Origin: Chrysophaeum taylorii | Lineage: Eukaryota; Sar; Pelagophyceae; Pelagomonadales; Pelagomonadaceae | Direction of reading: 5' to 3' | DNA length: 59,342 nucleotides | Assembly: GCA_029834535.1 (NCBI GenBank) | Contig: JAQMWT010000218.1 | Span: 1 to 59,342, forward strand | In this document: piece after piece, positions 19,145 through 28,100 of the stretch | Numbering within the stretch: position 1 is the stretch's first letter | How the letters are laid out: each line of letters opens with the position of its first letter | Made by a program: the position numbers and the translations under genes | The notes under the pieces: model-generated | Told to the model about the DNA's origin: nothing | The model's database searches: none | Seen by the model: only the letters and a program-made list of their open reading frames with translations

Positions 19145-22100
19145 ATGCAAGCGGATGAGCTCGAGTGGCTGCTGAGGGAGCTCGAGACCGCGCGGCCCGC
19201 GCGGCGCGACGAGGACTGCAGCGCCGTGATCTCGGAGGACGGACGGCGGTCGCTGTTTCCGCGGCACACGAGAGCTGAAGTCGCTGACGTGTTCGACGGA
19301 AAGCGGTTCTCAGCGATCCTCGCGCGGTCGAGGGCGCTCCACTCCCCCACGACGTGCGCCACGTGCGCGCACGTCGTGGGGTCGTTGCGACGACCGCGCG
19401 CGGGGTCGCTCGCGCCTTTCGAAGTGCGACTCCCCAAGAAAAAACATTGGGGTTTGCAACTCATCATGCTTTCCGACCTCGAGCCGTACTCGTTGCCGCT
19501 GAACCGCGTGGCGGTGTTCGCGTCGGAGCGCGACACCATCGCGGCGGGCGACCGCCTCGTGTCGGTGAACGGCGAACCGCTCGATTCCTCGAGCTTCGAC
19601 TCCGTCGTCCATCAGCTCACCGAGGCACGCGCGCCCGTGCGGCTCGGTCTCGTGCGCGTCGCCGACCTCGCGTTGCTGGGACCAGCGTTCCGCCACTGGC
19701 GCGCGGCGGCGGCCCAAGCCCAATCGAAGGTGGCGATGGCGCGCCTCAAGCGTGCCGCTTCCTGCTCGTTGATGGCTGGTCTCCTCGCGACCCGCAGAGT
19801 CTGCCATCCCTCCGAGGCGCGAGGCTTCCGGCAGTGGGTCGAATTCGTACGCGCCTCGACCGCCCGCCGCCGCCTCGCTAACACCGGCGCGACCGCCGTT
19901 GCCCGGATTCTCCGTCGCTGGCGCCGCGCGCGCCTCGCCGCGGTCTTCGAGGCCTGGCCCAGACGACCGCTCTTACGATCCCACGCGACGCAAATGGCCA
20001 GCGTGCTCGCGTGGTCCGCGCGCGGCCTCCAGCGCGAAAGTGCTTTCGAGGTCTTTGGAGGCGCCTTGAGCCGCGCGATGCGCCGACGCGAGAGACGACG
20101 ACCACGTGTGGCATTCGATCGCTGGCGCGACTCTTCTTTGGAGCGCGATGTAAACGACGACCACCACAACGACGAGGGCAACCGCCTCTCTTCTCCGGCG
20201 GCAGGCTCGGCGCTGCCCGGGAAGTTTCTTGTCGGCTCCACCGAGTTGGCTTTGGACGAGGAGGAAGAAGACGACGACGATGAACCGTATCAAGACGCGA
20301 GACGATACGGCGTAGTCGCCGACTCGAGGCCGCTTCTCGAGGAGAAGGAGGAGGAGGAGGAGGAGGAGGAGCAACCGGGTTGTCGCGAGCAGCCGAGGAA
20401 ACAGGCTGGCACCGCCGTGGTTGTCGACTTCAAGTCCTTGCCGGTTGAGGAGTATGAGGAGGACCAACGCGACGAACTCCGCGATGTTGCTGAGACGCTG
20501 CGCTGCGAAGAGCAAGTACCTCGCGACGAGGAGCCGTGCAACCGCAGAGATGTTGTCGTCGACATGTACTCGTCTCCAGAGGACCGAGGCGCCTTCGAGG
20601 ATGTCAAAAGTAAGCTCTCTGACGCTACCAAGTCAACCCGAGCCTTGGAAGAACAACCGCCTCGCGACCAGCAGCCAAGCAAACATGCCCGTGACGACCG
20701 TCGTCGTGACTCTCAGTCGCTTGTGGAGGACCAAAGCGAGCGATCTGATTCTGCCGATGATGTCTCGGCGCGCACGTTTCGCGACGACGAGCCCAGCAGT
20801 CAATCCCGCGAGGATCTTGTTCTCAACTCGCTGCTTCTTGAGGAGAAAAATGCTGTCGATGTTGTGCTGGCTTCGGGTGAACGTTCGCCTTGCGGTAACA
20901 ATCCGCCGAGCAGTCGAGACAATGGCGTCATCGACTCGATCCTGTCGCCCGAGAACCAAATCGAACTCTCGGTTGATTGTGAAGACTTGCTGGCGTTGAA
21001 GAACCAGCCATGTCAAGACGAGCAGCAGCCCGATGGAAAGGCTGACACTGACGTCGTTGACTCGAAGAAATCGTCGCGCACTGATGAGGACCACTCCGAT
21101 GGTGTCGCCGAGGCACTTCCTTCTGCGGAGCGCTCCATCGACAGCCCCCTGCCGGAAAGACAAGATGACCTTGTTGTCGATTCGACGCCGCCCTCCGTTG
21201 GGGAGCACCGAAGCGAGCGATCTGATTCTGCCCATGAGTTGGCTTCTGCGAAGCAATTGTCGTGTCACGAGGAGCAGGCGCGCAGACAAGCCCGCGAAGA
21301 TCCCCTTGTCGACTCGCCGCTGACTGCGGAGATAAGTCAGCTCCCCGATGCAGTCGATTACGATCCAGCCTCGGAAGAATCTTTCCCTCGCAATGCGCAG
21401 CCCAGCAGACAAGTCCGCGAGGATGCGGTCAGCGCCTTGAAGCCGCTCGAGGAGCAGAACAAGCTTCCGTGTGCTCTCAAGGCCGCACGTGCCTATGAGG
21501 AGACGTTTTGCGACGAGCAACCCCAATTACAGGCTCGCAATGGCCGAAGTGTTGACTCTGAGCCGTCGCCACCGTCGCGGCTAGAAGAGAAGGACGAAAT
21601 TGGGCTCACTGATGTTGCCGATGCTGTGCTAACAGAGGAGGAGGAACCGACTCGCGTTGAGGAACCAACTCGCGTCGAGGAGCCCCGCGCACAGGCTTGG
21701 AATGACCTTGCAGACACGACGTCCCGGTTACCGCTCGAGGAGGGGGACCGAAGCGACCTCTTTGAAGTTGCTGGGTTGACCCTTGCCTCGCAACCGTCTC
21801 GGAACGCGCGGCCCAACGGAGAAGCACACAATATCGTTGTCGACTCGTGGTCGTTGCGTGAGCACCAGCGCGGGAAATCTGATGATGCTGTTAGTGCTGC
21901 CGCGGATTCTGGGCTTGCCTCGAAAGGACCATTGCCACAGAACGATCAGCCCTACAGACAAGCTCCTGAGAATCTTGTTGCTGACGTGAGGTCGCTCGAC
22001 GAGCATAGCGAATTCGCTTGTTCTCCCGAGGCGATGCTTGCGTCTGATGACCATGCATCTTGCGACGGGCGGCCCGGCGAAAATGATTGTGATAACCTCG

Positions 22101-25100
22101 TCGTCGACTCCTCGAAGTCGCCGCTCCCGCTTGAGGAGGATCAATGCGAGCCGGCCAGAAGACAAGCTCGAGATGCCTTTGTTGTCGACTCGAGACCATC
22201 TCTTGAGGACGAAAGCGAGCTCACTCATGCTGCGGATGCCTTGGGGGAGCGGCTGCCTCATGATGTGCAGTGTAGCAGACAAGCTCTCGATGACCTTGAC
22301 TACTCGCGGCCGTTGCTTGCAGAAGACCAAGGCGAGTTTTCTGATGCAGCTGAGTTGTTGGCCTCGGCTAGTCCACCATCTCGAGATGTGCAGCCCAGCA
22401 TACAGAGTCCCGCTGCTGATGCTGTGCTGACCTCGGAAGAGGAACAACCTCACGGCAACCAAGGTGGAGACGCTTGCAATGGTGTTGTCGACTCGAAGTC
22501 ACCCCCGGTTGAGGACCAAAGCGAGCACTCTGATGTCGTTGAGACGCTCGCTTCGGCCGAGCAACTTTCTAACAGCACGTTGCCCATCGGTCAAGATCGA
22601 AAGGAAATTGTCGTCGCTTCGACGTCGCCGCGTGTCGAAGTGGACCGCGGTGAGCGCTATGATGCTCTCTATGCTTTGTCTGCCTCGGCAGGGCCAGCGC
22701 GTAACGCAAAGCAGTCCTGCAGACAAACTTGCGAGGATCTGGTTGTGGCTTCGATGCCGCACGATGAGCAGAACGCAGTCTCTTGTTGTGCCAAGGCTGC
22801 ACCTTTCTCCCAGGAGTGGTCTCGCAACAACCAGGCTAGCGGACAGACTCACAGTGGCTTGGTCGTTGACTCCAAGCAGCCGCAGCCTCTGGATGAGATT
22901 TACCAAAGCAAGCTGTGTGATGCTGTCGAGCCTGTGCTTGCGTTGGCCGAACCGGCTTGTATCGAGGAGCTCGGCGGACAGGCGTGCAATGATCTCGAAG
23001 ACTTGAAATCGCCGCTACCGCTAATGGAGGGCAGAAGTGACCTGTTGGACATCTCGAAGTCACCGCTAGAGGACAAGAAAGATCTCCCTGATGTTGCTGA
23101 GACGCTGGAATCAGAAGTGCAACCATTGGTTGAGGAGGACCAGAAAGGTATCCTGGATGTTGCGGAGACGTTGACATCAGAAGAGGCACCGTCTCGCGAC
23201 TTGCAACCAAGCAGCGGGGCTCGCAAAGATGACGTCGATTTGAGGCCGTCATCCACGGACCAAAGCGAGCTCTCTGATCCTGCCAATGCAGTACCGATCT
23301 TGGAGGAGCAACCGGCCCGAGGTAAGTACGGGATATGCAGTGGCTTTGTGGATTCGAGGCTGTCGCTCGAGGAGAACAATGGGAAGCTATCTGATGGGAA
23401 TGATTCAACACGGGCCTTGGAAGAGCAACCGCCATTCGACGATGATCCTACGAGGGAGGCTCGGAAGGATGTTGTTGTCGACTCGTGGCCGCTGCTCGAG
23501 GAGCAAACGGAGATCTCTGACGCTGCTGACGTTGTACGCCTGTCGCACTGTGGTATCTTTCACGAGGAACTGACTTACGATAACCATCCTGGCAGACGTG
23601 CTCGCAATGATGTTTTGAGTTCAAAGTCACCGGAGGAGGACACGCGCGATCATCCCAACAAACAAGCTTGCGATGACTGCGTTCTTCGCTCGATTCCGTC
23701 GGGTGAAGACAAAATCGATCACTCAGATCCTGCTCATGTTATGCAGGCCTGGGGGAATGATTCATCTCTCGAAGACGACTCCTCTGACTCGGGCGACGAG
23801 GAGCCTAGCGCACAGGCTCGCCAAGATATCGTCATCAACTCGCCGCCTTTCGCGGAGACCGAGCTCGCTGACGGTGTTGATGTTTTGCTAGCCTCGGAGG
23901 AAGAAGGAACTGTCGGCGTAATATCCGGCGCGAAGGTCCGCAATGATCTTGTAGATCCAAGGCCTTCCCGCCAGGGCCAAGACGACCTCTCTGATGCTGC
24001 CCATGCGGTGCTGGCCTCGGAGAAAGTGTCATCTTTCGACGAAGCGACCAGCAGACAAGCTCCTGAAGAATTGAGTGTCGTCTCGTGCCCGTCGCCCGTG
24101 GTCCGGAACGAGCTCTCTGAAGCAGCCGATGCCGTTCTGGCCTCGGGAGAAGAAACGGATTGTAACGAGCTGGCTGGCAGACCAACGCGCAATGACCCTG
24201 CGGGCTCGACATCGCCGCGGCCCCTTGAGGAGACCGGAAATAAGCTGCCTGATGTTGCTGAGACAGTGATCCTGGAAGAACAACCATCTCGCGATGTGCA
24301 GCCAAGCAGCGTGGCTCGCCAAAATGTTGTCGGCGACTCTAAGCAGTTGCGCGGTCAGCACGGCGCGATTTCTGATGCAGGCGATGCCTTGCTAGGCTCC
24401 GCGATGTCTCGCGACGAGCGGCCTGGCGGCCAGTGTTTTAATGACGGTGTCGACTTAACGTCGGCACCGCCGCTCAAGGAAGACCGAAGCAAAGAGGCCA
24501 ACAGAGAATTACGCGATAACCTTGTTGTCGAATCGAGGTCATCGCTTGAGAATCAAAGCGTGCTCTCTGACGCTGCGGCCGCTGTATTGGCCTCAGAGAA
24601 TCGACTATCTCGCGACGAGCATCCCAGCGCACAAGCCTGCGATGACCTTCTCGACTCGGCACTGTCGTTTGCAGAGGACCAAGGCGAGTTTTCTGGGGCT
24701 TCTGAGTCATCGGCGACGGCGGACCCCCTGTCTAGTGACGTGCAGTCCATGAGACAATGTCTCACGAATGCTAATGGTCCCGTTCTGACGTCGGAAGGGG
24801 AGCAATCTGACGGCGAGCAACCTGATGGCTATGCTCGCGATGAAGTTGTCGATGCGAAGTCACCCACAATCAAGGACCAAATGGAGCATTGTAATGTCAC
24901 CGAGACACTTGCTTCGCCCGAGCAAGCGTCTGACTGCACGCCGCCCATCAGAAAAGATCAAGGGAACTTTGTCGTCGATTTGAAGGCGCCGCCCGTTGAG
25001 GAGGACCATAGCGCGCGCTCTGATCCAGTCTATAATGCGTCGGCCTCTATAGGGCAAACGTCTCGCGAAAAGCAGCCCAGCAAACAAGCCCGGGAGGATT

Positions 25101-28100
25101 TTGTTGTTGCTTCGATATCCCTCGAGGAGCAGAATGAACCCTCATGTGGCGCGCAGGCTGCACCTGCCTCTGAGGAGTCGTCTCGTGACAAGCAGCCCGG
25201 TGGACAGGCTCGCAATGGCTTAGTTGTTGACTCCAAACCGCCGCCGCTGCATGAGAGGGACCGAAACAGGCTCTCTGATGGTACCGATGCCGTGGTCGCG
25301 GCAGTGGAACCGGCTCGCGACGAGCAGCCCGGCGGACAGGCGTGCAATGATATCGTGGGCTCGAAATCCGTGTTACCGCGATCGGAGGGCAGAAGCGATC
25401 TACCCGACATGTCTGAGACGCTGGGATTGGAAGAGCGACCAACAAGGCTCAGTAGAGAGGCTCACGAAGATGTTGTCGTCGATTCGGGGTCGTCGCCCGA
25501 GGACCAAAACGAGCTTTCTGATACTGCTGATGTCGCCCTGACCTCGAAGGAGCCATCATCTTGCGACAAGTACCAGGCAAGCAATGGCTTCGTGGGCTCG
25601 AGGCTGTCATTTGAGGCGGACAAAGACAAGCCCTCTTATGCGGCTGCCCAGTTAGTATCGCCGTCCTTGGAGAACCAACCAGTTTGCAACGAGGAGCACT
25701 GCATTGAAGCTCGCAAGAATGTCGCCGTCGAGTCATGGCCACTGCTCGAGGAGCAGAGCTCGCACACTGATGCTGCTGACGTTGTACGGGCTCGCGATGA
25801 GCATGGACATGCGTCCAACGATGTTTTCAACTCGAAGTCCCCGGAAGAAGACACACGCTGTCATCCCAGGAGACGAGCTCGAGATAACAGTGGTGTTCAA
25901 TCAAGGCTTTCCGTTCAAGACCAATGCGAACACTCTAATGCTGCTGATGTCGTGCAGGCCTGCGAGGAGGAACCATCTCTCGACGACGACGACGACGACT
26001 CCGACTCTGGCGACGAGCAGTCCAGCGCACAGGGTCGCCAAGATTTTGTCATCACGCCGCTTCGAGAGGAGACCGAGCTCGCTGTCGGTGCTCATGCTGT
26101 GGTGTCGGAGAGAGAAGATTCTGTCGGCGCGCAATCTGGCTCTAAGGGCCACTATGACCTTGTGGATTCAAGACCGTCGCTCGAGGGCCAAGACGACCAC
26201 TCTGATGCTTCCAATGCAGTGCTGGCATCGCAGGAATTATCATCTTCTGACAAAACGCCCGGCAGACGAGCTCCTGACGATTTTTCTGCCGTCTCGTGCC
26301 CGTCGCCCAAGGACCAGGGCGAGCTCCCTGATGCTGCCGACACCATGCTGGCCTCTGAAGAGGAAACGGGTCGTGACAAGCAGCCTGGCGGACGGGTGTG
26401 CGATAACCGTGTGGGCTTGAACTCACCGCAGCCCCATAAGGAGACCCGAACCGAACTGCCTGATGTTGCTGAGATGGTGATCTCGGAAGAGCCGCCATGC
26501 AGACGTGACTGCAAGGATCTTGTTGTGGACTCGGCGCTACTCGGGGAGCTGAGTGAGCACCCTGACATTCTCGATGTTTTGCTTGATTTGGGGAAGCCAT
26601 CGAATCGCGACGAGCAGCCCAGCAGACAAGCCCACGAGGATCTTGTTGTCACCTCGAGGCCGCAGGACGATCAGAACAAGTTCCCTTGTGGTGCCAAGGC
26701 GGTGCTTGCCTCCGAGGAATCGTCTCGTGACAAGCAGCCTGGCGGAGTGGCTCGCAATGGCCTAGTAGTTGATTCTGTGCCGTCGACGCTGGGTGTGAAG
26801 ATCCAAGACAAGATTAACTCTGTTGCTGTCGATGTGGTGCTGGTGTCAGAGAAGGAAAATGTTTGCGACGAGCAGCTTGGCGGACAGTCATGCGATGACC
26901 TTGTGGAATCGAAGTTGCCACCACCACAAGAAGGGAGCCGAAGCGATGTTTCTGGATCAACCCTTGCCTCGGAGGACCAGCTGTCTCGCGACACGCAGCC
27001 CAGTGGAGAGGCTCTCAAAGAAGTCGTTGTCGATTTGGCTCCAGAGTCCCAAAGCAAGCCCGTTGATGCTGCCGATGGAGTATTGGCCTCCAATGAGCGA
27101 CCTTCTGGCTACGAGAATCCAGGCGGACAGCACAACGACCTTGTGGACTCGAGGCCCTTGCTTGAGGACGAGGACGAGCTCGCCGATTCCACGGGATCCA
27201 TGAATGCTGTGCCGGAACAACCATCTGACGACGACACGCAGCGCCCGAGAGAGGCTTCCAACGATGCTCTTATCGACTCGGGACGGCTCGAGGTACCTCG
27301 CGAGTGCTCGCATTCTGTCGATGATGCTGCGTTGGCCTCTGAGCTTGCTTTGGCAAAGCAGCCATCTCGCGACGAGCAGCCCAAGGGACAGGTTCGCAAT
27401 CGCCTTGTTGTTGACTCGAAGGAGCTGCCGCCTCCACCATTGGTCGAGAAGAACCAAAGCGAGATCTCTGACGCATCGGGTGCAGTGCTGGGCTTGGAGG
27501 AAGAACCATCTCGAGACGGACAGTCGGTTAGACTTGTTAGCAATAACCAAGTTTACTCGAGACCACGGCTCGAGGTGCAGTGCGAGGTCCGTTGCGCTGC
27601 CGACGCTGCTCGTGCCTCGGGAGGAAATCTAATGCGCGACAAGCAGCAGCCCAGCACGCAAAGTCTCTTCGATGCTGCTACCGATAATTGGCGAGCATCT
27701 CAGAAGTATCCCTCTGGTGGCGAGGAACTTAGTAGACAAGGTCGTGACAACCTTGATGAGACGAGGCTGTCTCTTGATGAGGGCCCAAGTCAGGCTCCCA
27801 ATCCAGGTGCCGAAGTCCCCGGGTCGCGACCTTCGGAAGTCGCGGTGCAACCAGGACATCAGGCTAGCCAAGACGTTGTCGTTGACGCGAGTGCGCGTTT
27901 TGATGAGGATGACCAAGGCGAACTCCCAAAGTTTGCAGTGGAACCGGTGGATCAACCGTTTGGCAGCACGCTACCTTTTCGTCGAAAAGGCTGCAACGAA
28001 GAATCGAAGACTCCATTTGAGGAGCAGCAGGAGAGCGTTCCCGCGCATGCTACCAAGGATATGCCTGCATCGAAGGACCAACAACCACCTTGTGACGCAC

